Shown here in pieces: positions 45,558 through 57,240 of a stretch of 64,000 nucleotides of DNA. Every line of letters starts with the position of its first letter. Positions within the stretch are counted from its first letter, which is position 1. The translations under genes were made by a program, and so were the position numbers. The DNA is from Tubulanus polymorphus. Its lineage: Eukaryota; Nemertea; Palaeonemertea; Tubulaniformes; Tubulanidae. The notes beneath the pieces are model-generated. The model was not told the DNA's origin. It worked only from the letters and a program-made list of their open reading frames with translations, and ran no database searches. The stretch covers positions 4,964,600-5,028,599 of the forward strand of contig NC_134036.1 in assembly GCF_964204645.1 (NCBI RefSeq), written 5' to 3'.

Positions 45558-47240
45558 ATGAAACGGAGGTGGTTCTTGTTGTTATTGCTGGTTTGCGGTT
45601 TTTTGTTAGTCGTGCAACTGAACTACATCAACTGGCAGGGATTCTACCGCATCGTAACCAGCGAAAATAGTCGTCGTCCCCGTGAGCGCTTTCCGCCCAG
45701 GAGAGGCGATCGGACGAGACCCGTCGACTCGCGGCCGGATTTCGAAGCTGACATCTCTAGAGAAGGATCCGCGTTAAGCGCGATAGATCGTTACAAGGAC
45801 GGTCTTTATTTCGACGAAACGGGCGCCCTTTCGGGGGACGGTCCTCGAGTGGGAATTGATAACGCTAAACGGAATAAAGAAGGCCGCAAAGCGGTTCGAT
45901 TATTCCCGGTCGATAACAACGCCGACGACAGCGCCGTACGGAATAAAAGCAATCACCGAGTCGAGCAGAACAATACTCGTCATGAACTATCAGGCGACGG
46001 TGCGAAAGTTGAGGATACTTTCCGACCGTTGGGGGCGGCTCCGATAGCGCGCAACGCGTCCGAAGTCGTACGTGTACCGGTAGTCTACTCGGACGACGAC
46101 GTCGAGCTGATAATGGCGCAGCGTCGCGCCGGAGTGCGCCGCGGCTGCGGGCCCGTGCCGAAAATCATACATCAGACCTGGGTCGACTACCAAATACCGG
46201 ATAAAATGGCCGAATCGGTGCGTTCGTGGACGCGCGTGCATCCCGATTGGGAGTACTGGTTTTGGACGGACGAACTGGCCAACCGCTTCGTCGCCAAGCG
46301 CTACCCGAAGTTCGCGAACTTGTTCCGACGCTATCGCCTGGGAATCATGCGCGCCGACGCGATACGCTATTTCATCCTGTACGAGTTCGGCGGCCTGTAC
46401 GCCGACCTGGACATGAAGGCGTTGCGCAGCTTCGACGAGTTGAGGTCGACGCACGCGGCGCTGATACCCGAAGACCACGCCGGGCATCGGTTCCTCTACT
46501 GGAACATGGAACACATCGCCCTGAACGCGTTGATGATGTCCGTGCCGCGGCACCCGTTCTTCAAACTCGTCCTCGAACGCTTGGCGCGCGTCGACGCGCA
46601 AACCGGTCCGTTCGACACCCTCCAGAAAACCGGGCCGTTCATGCTGGACGGGGTGCAGGCGAAATTCGCCGGTCGAAGTAACGAAACGCGCGCCGTTACT
46701 ACGCCCCTGTGCGACGCGTTGTACCGCCCGCAACATTACCGCTTCGTTCCGACGTACCACGCCGGCGATTTCCGCAAGCGGTTCCGCCACATATGCGGCG
46801 TATTGCTGGCCGATCGCGGCCGGTATCTTCGCGAACGCGGCGGCGAGAACCGAGTGCGCACGTGCGAGGAACTGCGTCGCGTGAACTTCTCCAACTCGCA
46901 TCCGTCGCTGTTCGCAACGGCCTACACCGTGCACGCATTCGAGCACATGCACCTGAAACGGCAGGCGTTACTGCGCAACGGTACTAGCGATATCGGCCTG
47001 CTCGTCCGGCGCGACTCCTACCGCGACGTCGGGCGCGTTATCGAGCAGCTGGACGGCGCCGACGACACCGTCGAGCCGCTGCCGGCCCGCGAGCCGATGA
47101 CGCCGAGCGCCTATCTGTTCATCATCGGCATGGTCGGCTCGGTTGTGGCGATACCGTTCGTTTTTATCGGTTGCGTTCTGTGTTTCAATTTCGACGAAGA
47201 GGAAGAATACTGGCAGCGGCGAATGATTTATTCTAGATAA
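45558..47240 (+). CDS. GT32-type DXD glycosyltransferase, gene 3, with two hydrophobic anchors
   Basis: Start at ATG 45558, 42 bases after a TTTCAG acceptor (so a 5' non-coding exon is likely); 560 residues. N terminus 'MKRRWFLLLLLVCGFLLVV' is a signal anchor, followed by about 150 residues of low-complexity charged stem, then the catalytic domain: 'KIIHQTW', 'WEYWFWTDELA', 'GIMRADAIRYFILYEFGG' and DXD at D283-L-D285. Near the C terminus a second strong hydrophobic segment ('LFIIGMVGSVVAIPFVFIG') is followed by an acidic tail. A second membrane span is unusual in type II Golgi transferases and is shared with gene 4. Very GC-rich at third codon positions, unlike the receptor genes. Substrate unknown. 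Confidence 0.88.
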   Translation: MKRRWFLLLLLVCGFLLVVQLNYINWQGFYRIVTSENSRRPRERFPPRRGDRTRPVDSRPDFEADISREGSALSAIDRYKDGLYFDETGALSGDGPRVGIDNAKRNKEGRKAVRLFPVDNNADDSAVRNKSNHRVEQNNTRHELSGDGAKVEDTFRPLGAAPIARNASEVVRVPVVYSDDDVELIMAQRRAGVRRGCGPVPKIIHQTWVDYQIPDKMAESVRSWTRVHPDWEYWFWTDELANRFVAKRYPKFANLFRRYRLGIMRADAIRYFILYEFGGLYADLDMKALRSFDELRSTHAALIPEDHAGHRFLYWNMEHIALNALMMSVPRHPFFKLVLERLARVDAQTGPFDTLQKTGPFMLDGVQAKFAGRSNETRAVTTPLCDALYRPQHYRFVPTYHAGDFRKRFRHICGVLLADRGRYLRERGGENRVRTCEELRRVNFSNSHPSLFATAYTVHAFEHMHLKRQALLRNGTSDIGLLVRRDSYRDVGRVIEQLDGADDTVEPLPAREPMTPSAYLFIIGMVGSVVAIPFVFIGCVLCFNFDEEEEYWQRRMIYSR

Positions 47241-47254
47241 TGCCGGCGTCTTTA

Positions 47255-47455
47255 ACTGCTGGGAATTCGAATCAGGTGACGTCGTAAGACTCTACCGCAT
47301 TGGTGGTATTCGAACTTGATGGCGTCGTGAGACTCTGCCACGTTCTTACCTCGCAGGGATTCGAACCTGATGACATCGTTAGACTCTGCCACGTTCCTCC
47401 CGGGCAGGGATTCGAACCTGATGGCATCGCGAGACTCTGCCACGTTCTTTCAACG
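47255..47455 (-). repeat. tRNA-like tandem repeat, about 54 bp unit, four copies
   Basis: On the minus strand each unit reads 'GAACGTGGCAGAGTCT', then 'GCCATCAGGTTCGAATCCC'. It holds A-box-like TGGCAGAGT and B-box GGTTCGAATCC sequences only 13 bases apart. Four units with increasing divergence downstream. Related units lie at 62395-62575. Confidence 0.75.
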
Positions 47456-47788
47456 CTAGTCTATCAAATGGCCTTTTAATCGAGGCTAGTAAAGTGCCAT
47501 AATCATATATACATACATTATATTAATTCTGGGAATTAAACTGCAATTCATTAAGATGTTCCTTCGCGTACATTGTCCATACAATAACTCCACAAAAATG
47601 CCATGTGATTGTATTTACACGTATTTTTGACGATTATTGATATTTTATAAGTACATATTGTGATGAAGTTTATATCTACAGTGGTAATAAATCTAGTCAT
47701 CTGCTCAGATATGTCGGATATGTCAATTTCTCGCATAATGCTTTCTTTACATTTTGTCGTATTCGAAATTTTCTGGTAATGAGTTCAT
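47456..47788. other. Intergenic, no gene seen
   Basis: AT-rich spacer without recognisable content. Confidence 0.4.
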
Positions 47789-48033
47789 CGCAGGGTCCGA
47801 TCTAAGGAATAAAAGCCACTTGCCTGTGGGGCAAGCATATCTGAAATTTCATTTTCCCCCCTCAAAAATCAGCTTGCCCTTCGTTGTATGAAGTGGGAAA
47901 AAAAGCTTTGGGCATAAAATTGCACTAGCCCGACAGGCAAGTGATAATGATAACCCACTTGCCCTAATGTGAATGTACTTGTCCCGGGTGATCGGAATGG
48001 TGATCGGACAAGTGCAGAGATCGGACCTTGATA
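47789..48033. mobile_element. MITE-like element with 'GGTCCGATCT' ends
   Basis: Left end 'GGGTCCGATCTAAGG', right end 'GAGATCGGACCTTG'. Inside, repeated inverted pairs of 'ACTTGCC'/'GGCAAGT' make a folded structure. No ORF with transposase features. No clear target-site duplication. Confidence 0.5.
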
Positions 48034-50030
48034 TAATATTGTCTAGAAAGTTGAAATCATCTTTTTCTATCAAATAATGACCACCAGTGGCGGATGGCCA
48101 CTATTCACGCTTATAGACCCGTGAATAATTGCGCTTATTATCTTACTATTAAGTAAATAATATAAATACAACTGTATAGCAATAGCAAATTTCACCAAGA
48201 ACCTTAGTGTCTGATGTACCTTTGTATCTTAAATTTAATCCAACTAAAATCAGATTTATCGTCAAAATGATATAATGAACAAACGTAAGACGTCATAAGG
48301 TTAGTGTAGATAGTTTATTTATCAAAATCGGTTGTTCATTTGCTGAGCTATCGCAGTTTGAACACAGGCAAAAATGCCGACAGTAGTTGTGTTGGCAAAA
48401 AAGTCACGCGAATTTGAATGAACGTGTCTGGGTGGGTGGTTACACAGGATCGTATAGCAACGTAGAAACACTGTGGAGACAGCCACACTGCCAGGACTGG
48501 GTTTATAGCAAATGAGGTCGGCGAGACTCGACGATCAGTAAAATGGGCCTACGTAGTACATATCACGTTGCTTACGATATAACGTAAGCTGAGCGCGTTA
48601 TTTTTTTACGAGTCGATACTATCGACGATCGACAACGCGCGTCTGCACCTGGCCACACGACGTGCAACACTCCCCGAGCCTATATTAGTTTCACTTTTCA
48701 ATCGAATACGACGCTCTGAGAATACGGATGCCGCCACGTATCACCCATTATATCAAGTGAAGGCTTGTAATTGCTGCATTTTGTGTACATTCGGGACTTG
48801 TGAAATTTGCAATTAGTAATTTGGCGTTTAATGTTATATGATAATCGATATATGAGCTTAGTTATAGTTAATATTAATATGGCGCCCTTTTCGCTGTAGT
48901 GTTATATATAGGTTGAGCGGGCGCTGATCGCGATTGGTACCCCTAGCCTAACTCTATAGTTGCCATCTTTCCCCGGGAAGAAATAGACATATTCGAAAAA
49001 CTACCAGGAGCTCTAGGGTCATCTTTCGCAGGCCTGTGATGGATAAAGGCAGTAAGGATTAATTTAAGCGTCTTGCCGCAAGAGGACACTCTGTATTATG
49101 GGGTTCGAACTCGATCCTCACCTGGCTTCACAGAGCCAAACGGTTTACCAAATCGCCCGCGGCCGTACGAATTCGCCGCAGAGGCCACACCCGCCCCCTA
49201 TCGAGGATTCGTCAAACCGGCGGACGGAGTGTATTGGCAGATCACGGCAAATTTATTTCCAAGCAATAGCGGGTTTTGGAGGAACGCACAAATAGACACG
49301 CGTGATTTTCATTCGATCTTTTCACGTAAGATTTTGAAGCCCTTTCGGCGTGACAGCGTTTGTGGATCAACACTGACCAATGAAGCGGGATTCTGGGAGA
49401 CATAGTTGATGGTTAGATATAGGTTGAACTTGAACATCGAGTTGAAATTGAGAAAATAATAAAAAATTTCAAATCAAAGACTACCATGTTTATTACAATT
49501 TCGAATCCCGAATTTTCATCGTATAAAAGTCGATTTAAACACTCCACACTCTTAATGCTACTCATTATATCGATACTGAAAGTCGCCTGAAGCCGACATG
49601 ATGGTAATGGCTTATAGATAGCCCGAAATACTTTTGATTTTAAAAAAGCCTTTGATAAATAGATGAACCCAAAAGTCCTGATTATTCTTACTAAAACCGA
49701 GTGAAGACAATGACTTCCAAATCAAATAAAATTTCCAGCCTATTAAAGATTCGAAAATTATCTACAATCGAATATATATGTAACGCTCATAAACGAAATA
49801 CGAAAATCGTTGAATAGTCCTAAATAATTCATTTGCACCGGGAATTTAGAAATTAAACTAAAAACTGGATGGTGCACTCTCAAACAATGGTGTGGGAATA
49901 GAAATAAATTTCAATAGAATTTGTTTTGTGTGTGTAAGGAACTCTGGTAGCCTATTTCGTGGAGTGCCGACCGCGTACGTAAAGTACACTTATAACCACA
50001 TCGCTGGAGTATCTACACCGGCTTCAAGAG
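48034..50030. other. Intergenic, no gene supported
   Basis: Open frames at 49073-49405 and 49892-50206 (about 105-110 codons) lack recognisable motifs and paralogues. I leave them uncalled. Confidence 0.4.
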
Positions 50031-51880
50031 TGATCAATAGTAGGCCTATGCGCCCAAACGCAAAAAAGTATTATGAAACGATTATAGCAGCTGCTAGAAG
50101 AATTACATATACGTTTATTGATTTAACAGCGCGTGATGTTTACATATATAGGCCTATACGAAAAAAGGTTCGTTGTTTCGAAGTGTCAAATAGTATCAAT
50201 GAATAGATGAGCGCGGGTGAAGACGATGACCACACCGACCTGGCTGTTTTATAAATACGTCTAGCGTCCTCTAGCCCTCTGGTGGTCACAACGCTGTACG
50301 GCACGCAAGCAGCAGCGCTTAGGCCTATAATACACCGCCTTATTCTGAGCGGCTACCGGCAGATATATAGGATTAGCTAGCTTCATCTTCGACTTAGTCT
50401 TAGAGGTAGACTAGAGTGCGTGGTCGCGGTTCGGCGAGGAAGTCAATTTGCTAGTGTAGGCCTACCGGTACGCAGGTAGGTAGTGTTTGTGGTCGTTTTT
50501 AGCGTAATTCGAGTTCACAGCTCTCTCGATATGAAAAAAATGAGTGTTTGGCAAGCTTTTTGGCTGTTAAGACTGTAGTTGGTCCGAGTGGCCCTGGGCC
50601 TGTTGCTAGCTTTTCTAAGGTCGAATCGACAGGTCTGAGCGAGAGTAGGAAAAGTTACGTCCTTTAGTTCTTCAAATGTTTTCCGTTCTCTGCAGAACCA
50701 CATTAACAAAGCCTTATTATATTTTTCATCGCCTTGCGTCATCGTCAAGGAAGGGGATCTATGTTTTCTATAGGTTTCTTTTTCATGGGAGGGGGGCTAC
50801 AACCATCCTGAATGAGGCTATAACCTTACTTCACTCGGGCCAAACTTCAATACCGGCGAAGGGCCCGTCAGTCTTATATATAATATAGTGTTCATCATTC
50901 ACCATGCGATGCTCGGTTATCGGGTTCGAGTCCCGCATATATTGTTTTTTGAAATGAATCGCTTGAGTGGGCCGTTTATTATCGATTATCGGGGAATGCT
51001 GCTACGCGCTCTTCAACATTTCGAAGTTTTGTATTCCAACGCCATGCCTAACACTCGGACCGTTATCGCAAATATTTAGGCCTTATCATGAGGGTACCTA
51101 GGCCTATTTCTTTCTCAGACTTGGGCCCTGTCATAAACCTCAAGGGTTTGAATTAATTCTATATAGGCCTACCTATGTTTGGATGATGAGGCAGGATTAA
51201 GGGCGTATCATTTAGGGCCTATTTGAATAAAGGCATGAAAAAATCCCGATTTCTTTTCTTAGAAAATTTATTCAGGTTCAAAGATTTCTGGTAAATGTTG
51301 GATAGAAAAGAGATTCCGTATAAACCTCCCTGGAAATATATGCGGCTAGGAATAACCGATAGACCAGGTATCGCATAGATGTCGCCACTTTCCTCAGTAA
51401 TTATAGATTCGTACGCGTGTTAACCATATCGAAAGATAGTTGTCGGAAAATATCGCAAAGGCAAATATATGAATAAACGCGATAGAAAGCCTAGATGCAT
51501 TTTCAAAGTAGCGACGAACGGTAAAACTTTGTTATCGATTACGAACAGGTTTTAGTGGAACGTGCCTGAAGGGAATATACTTAATAACTCGATAATTTTC
51601 CTGATAGGCTTATGAGAAATTTGCAGAAAAACGTTTAGGCCTATACGAATGACGTAAGCCTACCTACCTTTCTATGTCAGCTCCATTGGTCTGCGGTCAC
51701 GGTAGAGTAGAGTTTCAAATCTCTTCGAAATCTAGAAATCACCTCATCATCTCGGACTAACAGGAAACACAATATTCTCAAGTCCTGGAAATAGAAAATC
51801 GTTCGAATTTCAAATGATTTTATTTTTTTGACACATATGCGTCCCATTCCCGTTCCAATGTTTGCACGATACAGTAAAAT
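50031..51880. other. Intergenic region dense in TAGGCCTA palindromes
   Basis: TAGGCCTA occurs at 50041, 50149, 50320, 50457, 51099, 51163, 51637 and, just beyond, 52425. Near-matches lie at 51077 and 51217. I found no exact copy elsewhere in the window. No gene is supported. Confidence 0.7.
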
Positions 51881-52375
51881 TATGCTTAGTTACTGATGAC
51901 GACCTTCTCATTCTCGATAACTTCAACGATTCAGTAAAGCTATGATTAGTTAATAATGACGACCTTCTCATTCTCGATAATTTAACGATTCAGTAAAATT
52001 ATGATTAGTTACTAATGACGACCTTCTCATTCTCGATAATTTAAGGATTCAGTAAAATTATGATTAGTCACTAAAGATGACCTTCTCATTCTCAATAACT
52101 TCAACGATTCAGTAAAACTATGATTATTTACTAATGACGACCTTCTCATTCTCGATAACTGCAACGGTTCAGTAAAATTGTGATTAGCCTAGCTGTTGTT
52201 AATAACGAACTTTTCATTCTCAAATAATAAATTCCTAATGACGACCTTCCTTATTCTTGATAACTTCAACGATTCAGTAAAATTATGATTAGTTGCTAAT
52301 AACAAACTTCTTATTCTCAGTAACTTCAACGATTCAGTAAAACTATGATTAGTTACTGAAGACGACATTTCGATA
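51880..52375. repeat. 60-bp tandem repeat, about eight units
   Basis: Unit: 'GACGACCTTCTCATTCTCGA' then 'TAACTTCAACGATTCAGTAA' then 'AACTATGATTAGTTACTAAT'. Periodicity 59-60 bp with a disturbed unit near 52190-52260. It ends about 270 bp before glycosyltransferase gene 4. Confidence 0.9.
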
Positions 52376-52644
52376 TCAATGATTTCGTCGATTTATCAAA
52401 GTATAAGGACTTGAAGTAGGACTATAGGCCTAATAATATCTCATTTCTATACATATTGAATAAGAGATACATCATCAGATAACAAAAATAGTTTTTGTTT
52501 TTCCGATAAGAAGGTTTAGTCTTTAATCTCTAAAACTATCTGAACATAAACGGTTAGTCATCAGCAACTGTGTGGGTTTTCCAAACTCGTTACTGAGAAT
52601 ACTGTGAATATAATCGTATTTTGCAGTGACTAAGTGACGTCATC

Positions 52645-54405
52645 ATGCTGCGACGCAAGTGGATGGTAGCGACGGCTCTGTTCTTGACGGCGTTGTTCGT
52701 CGGTCTACAACTATCGTACGTCAACCCGATTCTACGCGTATTCCTCGTGACCGGCGACCGGTGGCCCGGTGACAGCCGCGACGTCGTCGTATTGGCCACC
52801 GGCGACGCCGAGGACGACGACAGCGACGCGGAGCGGGCGGCGGAGACCGCGCGACGCGCCCGCGACGGGCCGCCGCGGCACATCGCGCGGGCGGCCGCCG
52901 AAATCGAATTGGAAAGGATACACATGCTACGCCGTTCGAACGGGGAACACGACGATACGGATGCGAATATCGTCGACGATGCGCGCTCGGTTTCTTCCGT
53001 GGATGAGCCGGCCTTCGCGAAAAACGCTCGCAGCGACGGCGTCGAGACCCCGCCGGTGAAAACTCTAGGGGATTTCGTTCAAATCGTGCGTCGGAAGCTG
53101 CCGAAAATCGCGCCGCCCGCCGTTTTACGAGTCGAGTTGGACGGAAACAGCGCGTCGAAGCGGGACCAGCGACCGGCGGCTGGCACGCTGCGCATCGTCT
53201 CGCCGGCCGGAATCGTCCCCGGCCCCGACGACCAGTCGAACCGGACTACCGTAACCGTACCGGTCGTCTACACCGAAAACGACGTCGACGAACTCGTCCG
53301 CCAGATGGCGAACGCGTCGACGTACAAACGCGGCTGCGCGCCAATACCGAAGCGCATACACCAGGTGTGGTTCAACGAGAGCGTGCCGGAATCCCTCGCC
53401 GAATCGGTCGGTTCGTGGCGCGCGCTACATCCCGACTGGGAATACTGGTTCTGGACGGATAAACTGGCCGACCGATTCGTCGAGCACCGCTTCCCCAGAC
53501 ACATCCGCACGTTCAGACGATACGCCGTGGGAATCATGCGCGCCGACGCGATACGCTATTTCATTCTCTACGAGTTCGGCGGCCTGTACGCCGATATGGA
53601 CATGAAGGCGTTGCGCAGCTTCGACGAGTTGAGGTCGACGCACGCGGCGCTCATTCCCGAAGACCACGCCGTGCACCGCTTCATCCAGTGGAACAAGGAG
53701 CACATCGCCCTGAACGCGTTGATGCTCTCCGTGCCCGGTCACCCGTTCTTCCGTTTCACCATCGAGCAATTGCATTTCTACTCGCGCCACACGTCGCGTT
53801 ACGACGTACTAGAGAAGACCGGCCCGTTCATGCTGGACAAGCTGTTGGTGCGATACGCGCGTCGACGCCCGGACGCCGGCGCCGCGCCGCTGTGCGCGTC
53901 GATGTACCGGCCGGCCCATTACGACTTCATACCGAATTTCGACGAAGTGGCCGTCTGGCTGTCGCTGCGACACGTTTGCAATCGTCTGGCGAAGAGCAAG
54001 CGACCGGTAAAAGATGCGCGCAAGCTTTACTGGTGCAACTACATCGCCAAGTGGGCCTACGTGAACCCGACCCCGATCGCCGAGACGGCTTACTCGGTGC
54101 ACGGGTTCATTCACACGATGTCGAACTTCAAAGACGAGATCTACCAGAAACCGATTCACATCGACGAGCTGGTGGCCGACCGCGTGAACGTATCGGCCGT
54201 CATCGGACAGCTGCCCGACATCGGCGAGCCCGTGTCGATCACCGACGTGCCGGCAGGGGGCGTACTTGCGGTCTATATCGCCTCGTACGTGATCGTGTTT
54301 TTGGTGATCGTGCCGGTCGTGTGCGCCGTGTTGCTGATGCGACACACGTCGATCGGCTCGAGCAGAACGGTGCACGCCAGATACGACGTGCGGCACGCCG
54401 ATTGA
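52645..54405 (+). CDS. GT32-type DXD glycosyltransferase, gene 4, with two hydrophobic anchors
   Basis: ATG 52645 lies 19 bases after a TTTTGCAG acceptor; 586 residues. N-terminal signal anchor 'WMVATALFLTALFVGLQL', long charged stem (about residues 40-225), then 'KRIHQVW', 'WEYWFWTDKLA', 'GIMRADAIRYFILYEFGG' and DXD at D317-M-D319. A C-terminal hydrophobic segment ('YIASYVIVFLVIVPVVCAVL') and a short basic tail follow, as in gene 3. The block around the DXD is almost identical in DNA to gene 3, including synonymous sites, pointing to recent gene conversion. Long antisense ORFs over this gene are composition artefacts. Most likely a Golgi glycosyltransferase; donor and acceptor not predictable. 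Confidence 0.88.
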   Translation: MLRRKWMVATALFLTALFVGLQLSYVNPILRVFLVTGDRWPGDSRDVVVLATGDAEDDDSDAERAAETARRARDGPPRHIARAAAEIELERIHMLRRSNGEHDDTDANIVDDARSVSSVDEPAFAKNARSDGVETPPVKTLGDFVQIVRRKLPKIAPPAVLRVELDGNSASKRDQRPAAGTLRIVSPAGIVPGPDDQSNRTTVTVPVVYTENDVDELVRQMANASTYKRGCAPIPKRIHQVWFNESVPESLAESVGSWRALHPDWEYWFWTDKLADRFVEHRFPRHIRTFRRYAVGIMRADAIRYFILYEFGGLYADMDMKALRSFDELRSTHAALIPEDHAVHRFIQWNKEHIALNALMLSVPGHPFFRFTIEQLHFYSRHTSRYDVLEKTGPFMLDKLLVRYARRRPDAGAAPLCASMYRPAHYDFIPNFDEVAVWLSLRHVCNRLAKSKRPVKDARKLYWCNYIAKWAYVNPTPIAETAYSVHGFIHTMSNFKDEIYQKPIHIDELVADRVNVSAVIGQLPDIGEPVSITDVPAGGVLAVYIASYVIVFLVIVPVVCAVLLMRHTSIGSSRTVHARYDVRHAD

Positions 54406-54574
54406 GGAGCGAATCCGGACGCGGGCAGACGAGACGGGTCGAAGGATTTTTAACGAGTAAAAGTTTAAGGGTAGACCTCGAAGACGTGTCGATTCTCAGT
54501 CGGGACCCACCCCTCGAAATTCGCTCGAAACATGAGTTATTTAGTTCCGATGGTTTCTTTTGTTCAGCTGATTA

Positions 54575-54715
54575 ATAATGCATGATTTGCATATGAATGT
54601 ATGTGTGATTTTCATATGAGCATATTATAATGTGTAATTTGCATATGAGTGTATAATGTGTAATTTGCATACGAATATATTTTGTGTAATTTGCATACGA
54701 ATGTTACGAATGTAT
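54575..54715. repeat. Short tandem repeat with octamer ATTTGCAT
   Basis: Units of about 25-35 bp carrying ATTTGCAT at 54585, 54637, 54663 and 54689, with a variant ATTTTCAT at about 54608. The 3' context alternates 'ATGAG' and 'ACGAA'. Confidence 0.8.
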
Positions 54716-55050
54716 GATAAGTATTTCTTCGTCCATAATACCTGAATAATGGCTGATAATTAAGTTTTTAATTAGTTACATTTTAATCAATTAAAAAGCA
54801 TCTGTTCGGCTTTGCACGTTGTTATTTTTTTCGTACGAATCAGTTTTATTGCAAGTGCAATCGAGTCTTAGTAACAATAAACGACATAATTTTGTTTTTA
54901 AAGTTTCGTAAATATCCTGTTCGTCTCGGTTTTTCTTTTTCCGACCGGTACAACCTCCGTTTTTCGCTAGGGAAATAGATTCGAAAACTGATCAAACAAA
55001 CTTCATTTTTCTTTCCTGAGGTCATGCAGAGTAACATTATTACGTTACGT
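54716..55050. other. Intergenic, no gene seen
   Basis: AT-rich 3' flank of gene 4. Confidence 0.4.
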
Positions 55051-55400
55051 CATCGATTGTCGCGTTCTTTTTTTTGTTTTCTAACACATGTGTTCTGGAC
55101 TTCGTCCGAAACATTTCAAATTGAAAATGGACTGCAATCACCAGATATTAGACATTCTATCAGCGCACTTTCAAAAACTGATTGTCCACATTTCACACGT
55201 GTTCAGTGCTTCGCCTGAGACATTTCTATTTGGAAATGAACTACAAAACACCAGATATTAGACATCAGCGCATTTTCAAAAACTGAACGTCAACACTTCA
55301 CGTGTGTTCTTCAGAACTTCACCTTAGACACCCGATATTAGACATGCTTATCAGCATTATTCAAAACTGATTATCTAACTTTCAAAAAGTAGAGCTTAAT
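55050..55400 (+). repeat. 110-bp tandem repeat family, left array
   Basis: About three degenerate units, e.g. 'CACCAGATATTAGACATTCT', 'TTCAAAAACTGATTGTCCAC', 'GTTCAGTGCTTCGCCTGAGA'. It is in the opposite orientation to the array at 58.48-59.24 kb, so gene 5 is flanked by inverted arrays. Confidence 0.75.
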
Positions 55401-57198
55401 TGTCATCAACTGTGGCTTTTGACTTGTATCAACTTTGAATAATCTTGTTAATACCCGTCCGTCTACCAGTAAAATGAAGGATCTTATCTTCTTATCCGTG
55501 AGAACATAGAAATAACGCACGGCGCGCCAATGACGAACACGACCTTTCGGGAGAAACTCCTTCGTAACCCACGCGCAGCCGGTGTCCGATTCGTCGCATC
55601 ATCCGCCATACCAGTATAAACGCGGCATTCCCGACCACCTGGCAGCATTTGAAGTCGCACCGACATCTGCGGCTGAAATTCCATTCATATAGATATACGG
55701 ATTCGTACCGGCTACGACAACGAATACGAACTACGTTATTCGAAACTAAAGCCCTCCGTCGGAGGTAAGCCGGATTTTTTTTCTTGTTGTCCGTATGCGA
55801 TAAAATCGTCGAAAACGCCGCGATCTAAAATCTATCGATATATTGTAAATCGAGAAGGTATTTATGATTATACATCTAATCAGTATGACACATGTTAACA
55901 ACTCGGTTCGACAAAAATTAGTTTTTCCAAGTTTTCGTTTCGTACGCTAGAATGTCTATCTATTATCTATGCGTACATTCCGGCAACAATTGATATACCG
56001 CGAACCTAGCCTTACACAGACGTGGCCAAATTCGGACTTCTGACTAATTCGAACAACAAAATTATTTTCTTTTTCTGATTTCCTGACATATATGTCGACC
56101 CGAACTTCTATTTTCAATTAACATTTACCAATCTTACCAGTCACATATCACCCGGTAAGGTTTACCGTAGTAAACTGACATGATTGCCCCCCTCATGAAT
56201 ACATCAGAAACGGCCCGAATTAACAGAATGTCGATTAATTATCGATCACGAGTTGCTACAGCTGTGGCACGAGTATAATGATTCGTGAACACACGCGCGT
56301 TGTTTAATCACAAACTGTTCAATGTCACGGTTTCAGCTAGCGTACAAATTGCCCGGTGCCCGGTGCTCCGTTTGTAGTGCTTATTTTCAATACCGGAAAA
56401 ACGCGTGCGAACTGTAGATACAATGTCTTTTCGATCGTACACGCCCATAAGATGTGTCAATTAATGTAGTTCATCGTTCATTTCATCAAATTAATACGAG
56501 TAGTTTTTTAACGTTCTTTGCTGGTGTTCGTCGTGGTCGATTTTCAAAACCAGAACCGTCTCGGGTAAAATTCTTAAAAATATCTGTCAGGTTTAGAGAG
56601 AGTCTACGTACTATCTTAAATAACTGATAACTAAACGAATTCAGCCGCCGAGTTTTATAGTTATTATAAATCGACCTCTTCTTTCGCATTTGAGCCTAAA
56701 TTCGAACTACACTTTACTTATAGATATTCAGAACGCGTTACAAACGTGCCATCGAATTTCTTTACTCTATATTCCAGAAGCGCGCGTGTATCTACGTATA
56801 AACCGGTGTTTCTACCCCGGTATTGGAATCGTCATATCGTTTTCGTAACGATCGATTTCAATTCTATACTGTTTTTCAATATTTCGAGTGTTCTACGCGC
56901 GACGCGGCGGATCTAGTATTCATAAATCGAAGCCTCCTTTCGCATTTCGTGACCTCGAATTCGAACTAGTTTGAATTACACCTCCAATCTCGAACGTACA
57001 CACAGTCTACAGAATTTCTATAGTATATTTTTATCCGAAGGGTACTATGTTTTTTTGTTTTCTATTCTTTTCAATCGCAGAACCAACCGGAATTTTCATA
57101 TGGTTTTGATATCGATTATTGAGAATTCTATAACTTTCTAACTTCGAACGTCGTTGAGCGAACGGGTTTATTTTTCTTCAAGCATTGCCCATCCTTAC
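55401..57198. other. 5' flank of glycosyltransferase gene 5
   Basis: No supported gene. A 66-codon ATG-started minus-strand frame at 55484-55684 is GC-richer than its surroundings but unrecognised. Two stretches (56640-56700 and 56920-56960) share 'TCGCATTTGAGCC'-type sequence, a weak local duplication. Confidence 0.4.
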
Positions 57199-57240
57199 AT
57201 GTCTATATATTGCAGTTTCAACCGAAAACGGCGGAAGACG

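Noticed and set aside
45990-46952. 320-codon minus-strand open frame over glycosyltransferase gene 3 (and similar ones over genes 4 and 5)
   Set aside because: Arises from GC-rich third positions of the sense gene. No ATG context, motif or paralogue in the antisense frame, while the sense frame carries all family motifs.
49073-50206. Two open frames of about 105-110 codons
   Set aside because: No ATG near the start of the first, no recognisable content and no conservation visible within the window.
50905-50945. Possible tRNA T-arm (CGGGTTCGAGTCCCG)
   Set aside because: The upstream sequence does not give an acceptor stem partner or an A box at tRNA spacing.
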